From contig NC_080422.1 of the NCBI RefSeq assembly GCF_029873635.1, positions 5,994,001 through 6,058,000 of the forward strand: a stretch of DNA of 64,000 bases. Reading direction: 5' to 3'. Under the pieces are notes generated by a model that saw only the letters and a list, made by a program, of their open reading frames with translations, made no database searches and was not told where the DNA came from. Source of the stretch: Malania oleifera. Its lineage: Eukaryota; Streptophyta; Magnoliopsida; Santalales; Ximeniaceae. The stretch's first letter is position 1. Each line of letters starts with the position of its first letter. Positions 43,625 through 56,293 of this stretch are shown here, one piece after another. The position numbers were made by a program, and so were the translations under genes.

Positions 43625-46600
43625 GGATGCGGCCATACTCTCTCCAGACTCTTTCTCTCTACACGCTACACTCTACACTTCACCTTCTCTTCTCCCTTCG
43701 GCCTCCCACAATTCCACTCCACACTTCTTCAGCATTCGCAGATCGCTACGCAGCCTTTGTCTTGCGCGACCACGAAGATAGGGCGCAATGCTGCTCGAAG
43801 GCGAACTCCCTGGCTGACTACCCTTAGTACTTCCCTTCGTTGTCTCCCTTCGCTATCAATAATGGAGGTTCTCTGCTCGTGGTTTGTTTTGAATTGGAGA
43901 ACCCTTTCGACCTCGACTCCCCTCTCGCTCGAACGCAACTCCTCTCTCGCTGGATCTTGATTCCTCTCCTGCTCGACCTCGACTCCCCTCTCACTCGAGC
44001 AATCCTCTCCTTATTTTTCTTGCTGCAAGCCTTAGTCCTCTCCTTATACTCTTTGGTGTTGTTCGTCACGTTTGGCCACCACTCCCCTCACGGTCGAGTA
44101 GTTATCTCCCTTCCATAAACCTAGTTCGAGCAGTCCTTTGTCTTTGTCTCATTCTAGGCCTTCCTTTTTGACCTTTCTCTTTGGTTTTTTGGTGCTCGCT
44201 TGCTTCCCACTAGTCAACTTTGTGACTGGTTCGCAAGTTTCTCATTACTCCTTAGTTTTGCAAGCTCTTGTAAGAATAAGATAGGATAATGCTGCAGTCC
44301 TGAAAATGTTTCAAGGCACATTACAATGTCGTTTTCCTTAAAACGTTATTTGTCCCCACCAGATTGGTGTGTATTGAGTCAGCAAATACGTTTCTAAGAT
44401 ACAATAAAACCTAGAATATGATTTGATATTAGTTTGCATTATACACAAATGAAAACTGATCACAAACACCCTTAGAATAATCTGAACAAATTTTCTAGAG
44501 TTCCATCTCTACAGAAAATAGAATTCAGATTTGAAAAAGATATAATTTGTGGAAGCTTTTTGTAAGAAAGAGAAGGAGAGAATGATGAATTTTCTATATG
44601 TTTCGTGGAGTTAATTCTGTCTTTAAATAGACAGAATTATGCATTTTCTTAAAGATTGCATCTGTTCAAATCGCGAAGCAGATTCGACTTGGTCACACCA
44701 GGCGTCAAACTAGTCGCACTAGGTGTCGACCTGGTTGCACCAGACATTGACCTGGTCGAGACTCTTAGAAATTCATGTTCAGTTGATGGTACTGTCGACC
44801 AGGTCGCACCTGGTCTTCTGATTGTGCCCCTTGGTCGCACCACTTGATCTTAAAAAATATTAGATTAAGTTTAGTGAAAATGGGGAAGGCTAGTTTTGTG
44901 CTTGTCTCAAAGTTGAAAGGAATACAAGAAAAGCTAAGGATATGGAACAGAAACACCTTTGGTAATGTCCAAGTGAAGAAGATTGTTATCCTTAATGACA
45001 TCAAAGAGATTGATGAGCAAGAATTAATCCAAGGTCTTAATGATGAACATAGAGCCAAAATAGCTATGCTTAAGAAGGAATTAAATGAGGTTATTAATCT
45101 AGAAGAGATATCTTGGAGGTAGAAATCCAGAGCTTTGTGGCTCAAAAAGGGGACTGTAATACAAAATTATTTGATCGGATAGCAAACGCTCACCACAGAA
45201 GTAACACCTTATGTAGCATTGAAATTGGGGAAATCACCTTAACTAGGGAAGAGGATTTTAGGAAAGGTATTTGTGATTTTTATAAAGACCTCTACTCTAA
45301 ACTCGAGGCTTGAAGACCTACACTGGATGGCATAAATTTGAGATCTCTCAATTCTTTCACTGCAGGGTGGCTTGAGAGAGCTTTTAAAGAAGCATAAGTC
45401 CTCCAAACTATTAAAAATTGCAATGGAGATAGAGCGCCTATACCGGATGGTTTCTCATTGGCTTTCTTTCAGACTAACTGGAGTCTCCTCTAACATGACT
45501 TGTTAAACGTGTTTGAGGAGTTCCATAAATCAAGAAAATTCATTAGTTGAATAAATATCACCTTTGTCACTTTTGTTCCAGAGAAAGTTGGGGCTGCTAT
45601 CATCAAGGATTTTTGCTCCATTAGCTTGATGGGGAAGCATTTATAAAATCATTACCAAGGCACTTGCTGAGAGGTTAAAAAAAGCAATACCTAAAGTCTT
45701 TGATTGATATAAACAATGCTTTTGCGGTTGGAAGACAAATTATGGATGCTGCGCTTATTGCTAATGAAGTGGTGGATGCCTATCTGAAGGAGGGAAAAAG
45801 GGGAATAGTGTGCAAACTGGATATGGAGAAAGCATTCGATCATGTCAACTGGAACTTCCTTCTTTATCTCCTTATGTAAATGGGCTCTAGGGAGCTTTGG
45901 TGTAGTTGGATTGCTCAATGCATCAAAACCCCAAGCTTCTCATTGCTCATAAATGGCTACCCTTTGATTCCTTTTGCTCCTTGAGAGGCTTGAGACAAAG
46001 AGATCCCTTCTCTTTTTTGTTTATTTTAGTCATGGAGATGCTTAGGCACATGCTGATGAAATCTACTAAAGGAGGGATATTTAGGGGTCTCAAGTTGGGC
46101 ATAAATGGAAGTCTTACTAAAGTTTCTCATTTTCTTTTCGCAAACATAGTATTATTTTTGGTGAAGATTATACCCTTTATATCCTCAACCTCTTATGCAT
46201 TTTGTTAGGGTTTGAGGTCATCTTAGGCCTAAAAGTGAACCTTGGCAAAAGTGAGCTTATTCCAATTAAGGAGAACACAAGGGGACTTTCCCTATTGGTT
46301 TTTTTGTGCAAGATGGGAACCTTTCCCACCTTGGTGTCCCCCTCAAAGCCAAATCCAAAGATAAAGGATTCTAGGGCTCTATTATTGAAAAGTTTGAAAG
46401 GAGATTGGCAGGATGGAAAAGAAATTTCTTATCAAAAGGAGGCAGATTCACTCTTATCAAGAGAACTTTGACGAATCTTCCAATTTACTTCATCTCTCCT
46501 TCCCCTATCGGCCTCAGTAGCTAGGTGGTTGGGGGGAATTTAGAGAAGATATCTTTGGGGAAGCTCAAGGGAGGAGTTTAAATATCACCTTTTAGATGGG

Positions 46601-47732
46601 GAGTGGTCAAGCAACCCATTTGTTCGAGAGATTTGGGGTTGAAATCCCCCCTCACTTTCAATTAAGCTCTCCTTGGGAAGCAGTTATGGAGGTTCAAGAA
46701 GGAGAAACACAATGATTGGACAACTCACAATAGAAGAGGTCTCTATGTGAGTATGGAAATTCATCAGGAAAAGATGGGATGATTTTTTTCCAATTTGTGA
46801 CATTTCAAGTGGGGAATGGAGTCAATTTTTACTTTTAGCATGATGTGTGGTGTGAGAAGTGAGAACCGTAATCTTAGAGCTGCATTTCCTTCCATCAATA
46901 GCTTGACTAGTGACAGAAATGCCCTTATCAGTCATCATCTCCGAATTACTCATCAGGAAATTTTCTAGGACAGGCCTTCTACAAGGAACATGGCAGATTG
47001 GGAACTTCACACACTCTGATTTCTACAGATTTCTTTACAAATTTCTGTCACCAACACATCCCCAACGAGCCAAAATAGGCTTTGGACAAAAATGGCGTTT
47101 TCACTGTTAAATCTTTATCTAGGAATCTCTCACAATTGGGAACAAAGTGCAGTAACTCCCCTTGGATTCACATTTGGAGAACAGCAGCCCCTTCAAAGAT
47201 TGCCTTTTTGCTTGGGAGTCTGTAAATGGAAATATTTTAACCCTCGACAACCTGCAGAAAAGAGGGCTTACAGTCACAAATTGGTGTTTTCTCTGTATGG
47301 CTGATGCAAAATCAGTCAGCCATATTCTTCTCCACTGCCCCTGGACAAGAAACTTGTGGAATTTGGCTCTTTCCTTGGCTGGGCAGCAGTGGGTTAAGGC
47401 AGATTCAGTTGGAGGGGATATTTGGGCTTTGAAAGGCATCGGATCCACAAAGGAGAAGCGAAAGGCTTTGAACCTCATCCCTCTCGCCATCTTTTGGTGT
47501 GCTTGGAAAGAAAGAAATAAGAGACCTTCAAAGATTAATCTACGAGGCTTCTGACCTGCAAAGCCCAATGGAGTACTGCTGTCTTCAGCTGGCTTAGTGG
47601 GAAATTTGTTAATGATCATTTTGTTGCCCTTGATGTTTGCTGACACTCTTTAGAATGGTTGATGTTTTGTACCACGGCTTGGCATCCCCTTGATGCCTTG
47701 CTAATATATTTCTTTTTGCTGATAAAAAAAAA
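43625..47732 (+). mobile_element. L1-type LINE, broken, with an unusual 5' part
   Basis: It is bounded by a 15-base target duplication and ends in a short A-run (about 47724-47732). From about 44850 it matches plant L1 ORF2: KLKGIQEKLRIWNRNTFGNV, then ISWR and CNTKLF (about 45110-45165), reverse transcriptase near 45430-46200 ([31 protein letters not shown]) and a zf-RVT end (WCFLCMADAKSVSHILLHCP, about 47285-47345). Stops and frameshifts break it throughout: one follows the SWR motif near 45121, and the YADD region near 46140 reads FANIVLFL instead of FADD. The first 1.2 kb (43625-44840) shows no ORF1 or endonuclease and instead holds CT-rich sequence and a 21-bp minisatellite. Confidence 0.85.
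44689..44763 (+). repeat. 21-bp minisatellite
   Basis: About three and a half units of the form ACCTGGTCGCACCAGGYGTCG lie in the 5' part of the LINE insertion. The first is ACTTGGTCACACCAGGCGTCA. Each unit is nearly palindromic around CCTGGTCGCACCAGG, and further single copies of GGTCGCACC lie at about 44803 and 44831. Confidence 0.7.
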
Positions 47733-47747
47733 TGGAAACTGTATTTA

Positions 47748-48708
47748 AAATTATTTTGTTCCAATTTCCTGTTATTTGTTAAAATTTCCTGAAATCACCA
47801 TTTCCCTTCTCCCAAGTTTTTAGCCTGATTTTTTAAATGTGTCATGCATCTGTGTTTTCAGAAACCTTTTTCCCCTTCTTCTCAAGAGCTTCTTAGTCTC
47901 CCTGTCCATAGATGCTTGCAACACTCAATAGATGCTTGTGCCAACAATTAATTTCCCATTAGATGCTTGCTACATTATATTCTGGCAATGAATTTATATG
48001 ATTCTTCTTTCTTTTGTCTCATTCATTTTGTTCTTTGCTTTCTTTTTTTTTTTGGCTCCCTCTAAGCAACATTTGTATTGTTTTTTGCAGCATTTGATAC
48101 GTATTTCCTCACAAGATCAGCTTTATGCTGTCTTCATGTACAGCATTGAACTTCAGAAAAGTTCCACTATACAATTTGGTACTTTCTCTTTCCCCTTCCC
48201 TTTCTCTCTGCATTTGATCTTTATACATTTAACCCAGAAAAAAAAATTTAGATTTTGTAATCCTGTAGCTTCTCAAGTAGATTATAGTTGGCTGTGTTTT
48301 AATCTATGGATTATAAAGTGATGCATTTAGAATTTTGGTTGAAATGTTCACAGATTGTACTAGATTATATAGGAAAGTCACCCATTTTTTCAACATTTAA
48401 GTTACTCATAATCCTATCTCAAGCAATCGGCTATTTTTATTTTATTTTATAAATCAACGTATAATTTGGTTAGATCTATTTTCCTCTTCTGTTTCATCCT
48501 GTTTGATTTTAAACTTGAAAATTGGCAATTCACTGGAAGTGAAATGCTTTAAGAAGAGACTATGTATTCTGTTAAGTCTTAAAGGTTTGTTCTATTGTAA
48601 AGATCTCCAATGATTTTCTTTTTTTTAAAAGTTGGTAATATATGTTTTCTGCAGCCTATTTATTGAATTTTTGCTGATGTTACAATCGTTGTGTTCCTCC
48701 TAAACATT
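47748..48708. other. Flank between LINE and retroposed insert, with one possible exon
   Basis: The stretch 48091-48178 is preceded by a pyrimidine tract with TTTTTTGCAG and followed by GGTACT, so it looks like an 88-base internal exon, perhaps of a spliced 3' UTR. It has no recognisable coding content. The rest is AT-rich. Confidence 0.3.
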
Positions 48709-48726
48709 AGTAGCAAGTATTTTATT

Positions 48727-49443
48727 TTATTTTTTTCATGGCAAAAGAAAATTTATTAAGAAAGAGAATGTACAATCATATTGAGGATACTGCATGCTCA
48801 AATAAATAAATAAATAAAAGGAAAAAAATGAAAGCAAAACAAAAGAAACTGCTAATATCAACCCAGAAACCCGCTCTTCAATCCCTTCCCGTCATAGTTC
48901 ACTGAATACTTCAAATTGGCTTTTACCTTTGATTTTCCAGCTGTCAAGCCTAACTTCATTTCCTCCTTGATCAGAGAAGTTGAGGTCCAATTCATCCAAC
49001 AAACACTGTGTTTCAATGTCTTTTCTAGAGATTTCTTGGACTGGAGTAGGTAGAATTCCATCCTTAACCTTTTGTTCAACTTTATTAACCTCATCATCAA
49101 ACATATTAATTCCCTTCAAAAAATTCGAAAGGAGGCGGCAAATAAGATAAATCCCCTAGGCGATCAATGGAAGAATCATAGGAACATCCATACTGCTCCT
49201 GAATATGATCCAAAAGTAATCCTTTTTTGCATTCAAAATCGCTACTCCCTGCATTATCCTCATCCGTAACATCTCCCCAACTCATACTATTCTTGCACCA
49301 TTTGGCCGTCTCATCAACTCTCTCCTCCACAATACTTTGAACACCTTTGGAGTCTCTCTTGATAATTTTATGTGTTTTTTCACCTGACAAGTCTCGCATT
49401 TCTCCATTAAGTTTCCTCCCTTCAACACCAGTTTACAATACTT
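48727..49443 (-). mobile_element. Retroposed insert (5'-truncated LINE or processed copy), minus strand
   Basis: An 18-base target duplication, AGTAGCAAGTATTTTATT (48709-48726) and AGTGGCAAGTATTTTATT (49444-49461), flanks 717 bases. On the minus strand the insert ends in an A-rich tail after TTTTGCCATG, like plant L1 3' ends. It holds broken reading frames with acidic, hydrophilic text (SMSWGDVTDEDNAGSSDFEC; DRLGDLSYLPPPFEFFEG; LLDELDLNFSDQGGNEVRLD). I do not recognise the protein. It could be an L1 segment or a processed copy of another transcript. Confidence 0.65.
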
Positions 49444-49461
49444 AGTGGCAAGTATTTTATT

Positions 49462-49795
49462 CAAATTTGGTTGTTGAAATTTTGCTTTGGTTATTTCTGA
49501 TTTTTGTGGTTGGGTGCCATTTGCAGCATTAATGATTGAAATACAATTGATTTTACTTGTAATGAAATTCTTCTTAGAAGATTTACCATCTTCAGTTTTA
49601 TGTGCCAGTGACAATCTAGTAAACCTATTTGCCTGCAAAGTGTACTTTTTGACAATTGTGTCTTATTTTTATCGACATTTATTGGGTTGCTAGTTCGGCA
49701 TCCCTTCTGCCTGTGGTTAGATGTTGCTGTTTGCCTGAAATGTCCTTCAAAGAATTTAATTTCAGACTTAAATGCTGAATGAGAATGTACTGCAT
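49462..49795. other. Short flank between retroposed insert and Copia element
   Basis: This is the continuation of the sequence left of 48727. No gene is seen. Confidence 0.4.
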
Positions 49796-50048
49796 TGAAG
49801 TTAATTTACGTTTTCCAGAAACTCTTCAGTTTTCTAGTTTACTATTATTAGTGTTTGCTATTGTTAGCTGTTTTTAGGAAGTTGTATTTCAATCAATGAA
49901 TTTGTGAGTCTCAATGTAATAGTATAAGTCTGTGATTAAAGTGAAATGAAAAGGCAGAACCATAAAATCAATCCGTTAACAATTGGGTTCAGGTTTCTCA
50001 AGAATTTCCTCTGTTTTTCTCTGCTTGCTTCTTTGTTTAAAACCAACA
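49796..50048 (+). repeat. 5' LTR of the Copia element
   Basis: It begins TGAAGTTAAT and ends ACCAACA. It aligns end to end with 54744-54996. Confidence 0.88.
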
Positions 50049-52641
50049 ATTGGTATCAGAGCACCCAGGTTCATATGAGGGTCGAAAACGGCTACCTTTG
50101 GAGCAACAACATCAGTTCCTATTTTCAGTAGTGAAAACTACAATTATTGGAGCATTTAAATGAAGACCCTTTTCCTATCTCAAGATCTATGGGATGTTGT
50201 GGGAAAAGGAGTGACAATACCAGCAAAAGGAGTCTCAGATTCAACTCAAAGCAAGCAAGAAAGCACCAAGGATGCAAGAGCTTTATTCATCCTACAGCAG
50301 GCGGTCTCTGAATCAATCTTTCCAAGATTGATGAGGTCTAATACTTCAAAGGGAGCATGGGAGATTCTGCGGTCAGAATTTCAAGGAAATGCTAAGGTAA
50401 AACTCATCAAACTTCAAAGTTTAAGGAGAGAGTTTGAAAATTTAAAAATGAAAGACTGAAGAAATAAAAGAGTATTGTTCTAGATTAATAGAAATTGTCA
50501 ATCAAATGCGTGCTCATGGTGAAGAGTTGACTGATCAAAGGATGGTTCAAAAAATTTTGATTAGCTTACCCAAGAAGTATGATCATATGGTAGCAGCCAT
50601 TGAAGAGTCTAAAGACCTGCAAACACTTTCAGTTACTGAATTAATGGGATCTCTCCAAGCCCTTGAACAAAGATTGGCTAGAAGGAATGATGGTTCCTTG
50701 GAGCATGCATTTCAATCTAAAGTGAATCTGAAAAACAGAAAAGTAAAAGATTACAAAAAGAAGCCTCAAAAGGATTACAAGAATTCTGATCATGTTCAAA
50801 AAGAAAGCAAGATGAAAGGTAAGATGGGTGAATTTCCTCCCTGTGGTATCTACAAGAAGACAAACCACTTAGAAAAAAAATTGTTATCATGCCGGGAAGC
50901 CACAATGTTGGAATTGTAAAAAATTTGGGCACATAAAAAAGGATTGCAGATATAAGAACAATCAGCAAGCAAATTATTCAGAAGAAAAAGAGGAAAATTT
51001 CTTTGCATGTCAAGCACTCAACTGAGATAAACTCTGGTTTATAGACAGTGGATGTAGCAATCATATGGCATCTGATGAAGCTATTTGTTCCAGTTTGGAT
51101 ACTTCTGTCAAAGCAAAGGTAAAGATGGGAAATGGTACCTTGTTGAAGCTAAAGTCAAAGGGACAGTGGCCATCTCTACCAAGAAAGGTACTAAGTTTAT
51201 CAAAGATGTGTTGTTAGTTCCTTCTCTTGATCAAAACTTATTGTGTAGGCCAAATGATGGAAAATGGTTACTCCTTGAGTTTTGAAAATAGCTTATGCAG
51301 ATTTTATGATGAGAAAAATAAGGTGGAGCTAGCTGAAATAAAAATGGGGAGAAGTAGGAACTTTCCTATTCAATGGAATTTTCCTAAAGCCATGGTGGCA
51401 ACTGTGGATGAAACCAGATTGTGGCATCAAAGATTTGGCCACTACAATCTTAACTCACTGAGATTAATGCATCAAAAGGAAATGATAACAGACCTACCTC
51501 TCTTAGAAAAGGAGACACCAGTCTGAAGGATGCATGGTTGGAAAACAGCATAAACATCCATTTCCATCAGAGAGCAGCTGGAGAGCCAAGGAAAAGCTGC
51601 AACTAGTCCATACTGATGTATGTGGACCAATGTGGACTTCAACTCACAATCACAGCAGGTATTTCATTCTTTTCATAGATGATTTTACTAGAATGATTTT
51701 TGTTTATTTCCTTTGAGAAAAATCTGGAGTCTTTGGAACCTTTAAGAAGGTCAAACTGTTAGTTGAAAAACAGTCAGGCTATAAGATTAAAACAATAAGA
51801 AGTGATCAAGGCAGTGAGTATAACTCAAGATAATTTAAAAAAAATTGTGAATCGGAAGGCATAGAACATCAGTTGTCTGTGGCATACTTACCTCAACAGA
51901 ATGGAGTATCTGAGAGAAAAAATACAACTGTAATGGAAATGGCTAGAAGCATGTTGCATGAGAAGAAGCTACCCAAGGAATTTTGGGGTGAAGCAGTAAA
52001 CACTGCTGTGTTTCTACTGAATAGATTACCAACTAAAGCTGTGGAGAAACAGACTCCTTATGAAGCTTGGAGTGGAATAAAACCCTCTGCAAGTTTCTTA
52101 AGGGTGTTTGGGTGTATATTTTATGTTCGATTCCATCCCAGAAAAGAACCAAGCTAGAGGAGAAAGCTGAAAAGGGTGTATTTGTGGGTTATAGTTCAGT
52201 TTCAAAGGGTTTTCGAACTTACAATTTGGAAACTAGAAAACTGATTGTTAGAAGAGATGTAAAGTTCAATGAAGATGCATTTTGGGACTGGGAAGTTGAG
52301 AAGGTTGTTCAACAAAGTGTCGAGATATCAGTTCAACCATTAACTGAGATAGAAGAAGAGGAAGCTGAAACTGAAGCAAGTAATACTCAGCAAACTCACA
52401 CAGAAAGTCCTAGAGCTACTCGAGTGTTTCCTGATGACAGTGAGGAAGAGTCAAGTCTTGAATCACCAATAAGAAGAACAAGAATTCTTAGTGAAGTCTA
52501 TGAGCATTGTAATTATGCTACACTTGAACCAAACAGTTTTGCAGCAGCTTCAAAGGAGGAAGCCTGGCAGAAAGCTATGAGAGAAGAAATCAGAATGATT
52601 GAGAAAAATGAAACCTTGGAGTTGGTTTCTTTACCTGCAAA

Positions 52642-53310
52642 CATGGTCTTAAATTTCCACGAAATTTTCGATTTCTGTCACCCTCGAAATCAAAATGGTT
52701 GTCGATTTCCGTCTTGCATAATTTCCGTCGAAATCTCAACGAATCATCCGAAATTTATAGAAATCTCAAAATTTTTAGCGAAACTTGTCAAAACTTTAAC
52801 TATTCGATGAAATTTTATCAGAATTCAAATGAGAAATTTAGGAGTGAAGTGAAATTTCTATCATAATTTATTTTATTTTATTACAAGTGCTTTTGAAATT
52901 GTATGAAAAAATAAACTTACAGTAACAGTCTATTTAACCATTCATGTCTATATTATCATTATTTGTACAATAAATAATATTTAAATGATTTATGAATTTC
53001 ATTTGTATTAACTGAATATATTTAATGTACATTATCTTACAAATATGTTTGATACACATTCTATTTTACAACTTTTCCACCTCATACAAAACATAGATGT
53101 ATTTAATTTGTAATATATTAGTCCTAAAACTTATATTATTATGTTTGTTAACCATTTCTAAAGTTTCACAAAGAATTCCATGCTTTATTACAAATTTCCG
53201 TTATTTTTTCAAATCGAAATTGAAATCAACATCGAAATCGAAATTTCCGTCAAAATTTCTGTAGTTTTGGAGCTTCAAAATTTAAGTCGAAATCGAAATT
53301 TAAGACCTTG
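52642..53310. mobile_element. hAT-type MITE inside the Copia pol
   Basis: The terminal inverted repeats are CATGGTCTTAAATTTC on the left and, read inward on the other strand, CAAGGTCTTAAATTTC on the right. A perfect 8-bp target duplication, CCTGCAAA (52634-52641 and 53311-53318), fits hAT transposition. The 669-base body is AT-rich and holds GAAATCGAAAT-type repeats at both ends. It has no transposase frame. Confidence 0.88.
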
Positions 53311-54743
53311 CCTGCAAATAAAGATGTTATTGGAGTAAAATGGATTTATAAGACTAAACTAAATCCTGATGGCTCTATCTTGAACCATAAAGCAAGGTTG
53401 GTTGTTAAGGGGTATGTGCAGCAACATGGAATAGATTACAATGAAACTTTTGCTCCTGTTGCAAGGATGGACACCATTAGAGCTTTGGTTTCACTTGCTG
53501 CTCAAAAAGGTTGGAAAGTTATGCAATTAGATGTGAAGTCAGCCTTCCTAAATGGGGTGTGTTGGAAGAAGAGGTCTTTGTGGATCAACCCAAGGGGTTT
53601 GAAAAGGAAGAAGGCAAAGTCTATAAACTGAAAAAGGCTTTGTATGGATTAAAACAGGCACCAAGGGCCTGGTATGGGAGAATTGATCAATATTTCTTTG
53701 AGCAAGGCTTCAAGAGGAGGAAAAGTGAGCCTACACTGTACATAAAGTCTCAAGACAGTGGTGATCTAGTCATTGTATCCCTTTATGTAGATGATATGGT
53801 TTTTACAGGAAGTAACATTGAAATGATTGAAAAATTTAAAAGGGACATGATGGCAAGTTTTGAGATGATTGACTTAGGAAATATGCATTATTTCCTAGGC
53901 ATGGAAGTGAGTCAAGAGGCTGAGGGAATTTTCTGTTCTCAGAGGAAGTACACTGGAGATCTTTTAAGAAGATTCAACATGGCAGGTTGCAAATCAGTGG
54001 CTATTCCATTAATTCCTAATGAGAAATTGAAAAAGGATGATGGTGGAAAGAAAGTGGATGCATCGATCTATAGAAGTCTTGTGGGAAGCTTGTTGTATCT
54101 GTGTAATACCAGACCAGATATCCTGTATGCCACTAGTTTACTTTCAAGATTTATGCAATGTCCTAGTCAAATTCATCTTAGAACAGCCAAGAGAATTCTG
54201 AGGTATCTACAAGGAACTATCAGCTTTGTTATTTGGTATAAGAAAACATCAAATACAAAACTGGTGGGATTTACAGACAGTAATTGGGCAGGTTCATGTG
54301 ATGATTTAAGGAGCACTTCAGGCTATTGTTTCAGCCTAGGATCTGCTTTGTTTTCCTGGAGTTTGAGAAAGCAAAGTAATGTGGCACAATCTACTGCTGA
54401 AGCCGACTTTGTAGCAGCTGCAGGTTGTGCTAACCAAGCCATTTGGTTGAGAAGGATACTTGAAGATAAGGGGGAAAAACAATTGGGATCTACTGAAGTT
54501 TTCTGTGATAATAAATCAGCTATAGCAATTGCCAAAAATCCTGTCCAGCATAGTAGAACTAAACATAGTGCAATCAAATATCATTTCTTGCGTGAAGTGG
54601 AATCGAATGGAGAAATTGCATTGAAGTTCTGCAAATCAGAGGAACAACTTGCTGATATATTTACAAAAGCACTCCCTCGTGACAAGTTTCAATTCTTCAG
54701 ATCAATGCTTGGAGTTGCTGAAAAACAAATTAAGGAGGAGTAT

Positions 54744-54996
54744 TGAAGTTAATTTATGTTTTCCAGAAACTCTTCAGTTTTCTAGTTTACTATTATTAGT
54801 GTTTGCTATTGTTAGCTGTTTTTGGGAAGTTGTATTTCAATCAATGAATTTGTGAGTCTCAATGTAATAGTATAAGTATGTGATTAAAGTGAAATGAAAA
54901 GGCATAAATATAAAATCAATCCTTGAACAATTGGGTTGAGGTTTCTCAAGAATTTCCTCTGTTTTTCTCTGCTTGCTTCTTTGTTTACAACCAACA
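54744..54996 (+). repeat. 3' LTR of the Copia element
   Basis: It has the same length and ends as the 5' LTR and follows the purine tract directly. Confidence 0.88.
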
Positions 54997-56293
54997 TACG
55001 GTCCCTAGTTTACATATGCTATTTGTATTTGTAGTGTTATTGTTATCTCTTTCCCTTATTTCCCTTTTTTCTTTTATTTAAATAAATCCTTGTGCTTTCA
55101 TTAGGCTGTAAGCATGGGTAGTGCATATTCAGTGAGTGGATCTACTTTTTTTTTGCGTACACATGGCTGTGAACTAGAGCTACTATGGGGTTGGTCATTT
55201 ATCTTAATGCAGCATCTTGTTTCACTATATTATTGTGATCTCACACTCTCTTTATATTTTCTTTTTGCTAATTTTTTCAACTGTCTTGAAAAGAATAGGC
55301 TTCATTTAAATTGTTAAGCTTGACTGAACATTTCCAATGCTATACCGTACATGGTCTTGCTATCAATAGGTGAAATTCTGCTTTGGTTAGCTATGGTTGT
55401 TTTGGTTCTGTACCATTTCCATTACTTAAAATTGGGTCTGAACTGAAAATAGTATCATGTTCACAATTATATTACTGATTTGGATTTTTTTTTGTTAAAA
55501 CAGTGATTATGTGACATTATTTTTTTTTTTTCCAAACTGAAATGAATGGCAAATTTGGGGTAACAATTATGTTTTCAGTTTTGTTGTTACAACCACTCTT
55601 GCTTTTCTTCCGAAGTAAGAAATTTGGACACTGATGTTGAAAATCAACAAAAGGTTTCTGCAAGTTTATTCTGATTAGCTGATTTCAAGGGCTTGATTCC
55701 CATGGTAATTGCAAGGGACTTGCAGTTGACCCCCTGGAGCAGATCTAGGTGAAATTTGATCATTTTTGTATTGTTTGCTATATTATTCATTAATTTTTTA
55801 ATTTCATTTCATTTCCAATATCTTCCACTATATGAATCAAATGTGGTTTTAAACCTCCTTTTCAAAAAATCCCATTGAATAGCAATGTTTTTATACTTAT
55901 ATTAATTTTTTTGTTTCCATATTTTTGGAGACATTAACATGTAATTTGTTTAAATACTGTGTGCTATGTAAATTAAAAGTTGCTTCTATCATAAGTTTTA
56001 TATGGCCGAGTAATAATTGTTACTTCTTTGTGCATATAGCTTATTATACTTTAGATAATTAAGCAGTGCCTACTGCCCAGCAAAGAGCAATGCATGACAG
56101 AAGAAAATCAATCATCACAAAAAATTTTCAGAAGTGATGTGTGAAATTTCATCAATTGCCTAAATTAGTTTACTTTTTCATACTCAACAATTAAATCCCA
56201 TAGAGCCTTAGCTGTTGAAATCCTTCTAGCATTAGGTAATGAAACAACAAATAACAATTAGTCAATCTCTTGGATGGATGGCTGATTGATTAG
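54997..56293. other. AT-rich stretch before the endoglucanase remnant
   Basis: I looked here for the missing first exon of the family-9 glucanase and did not find it. No other gene was seen. Confidence 0.4.

Larger units (their letters stand above)
49796..54996 (+). mobile_element. Copia-type LTR element, whole length but broken, with a MITE inside
   Basis: LTRs of 253 bases lie at 49796-50048 and 54744-54996 with about 10 differences (near 4%), which suggests 1-2 million years at a commonly used plant rate (1.3e-8 per site per year). The primer site TGGTATCAGAGC is at 50051-50062, and a purine tract with AAGGAGGAG precedes the 3' LTR. The parts appear in Copia order: gag (about 50160-50960, with a zinc knuckle near 50907-50948), integrase (about 51410-52160), reverse transcriptase (about 52550-53950, split by the MITE) and RNase H (about 54250-54720). 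The style suggests the Tork group (tentative). It is a fossil with several breaks plus the MITE. No matching target duplication was found. Confidence 0.9.

Noticed and set aside
43425-44118. Several Ser/Leu-rich frames on both strands
   Set aside because: They come from CT-rich sequence spanning the border of the LINE insertion and show no recognisable domain.
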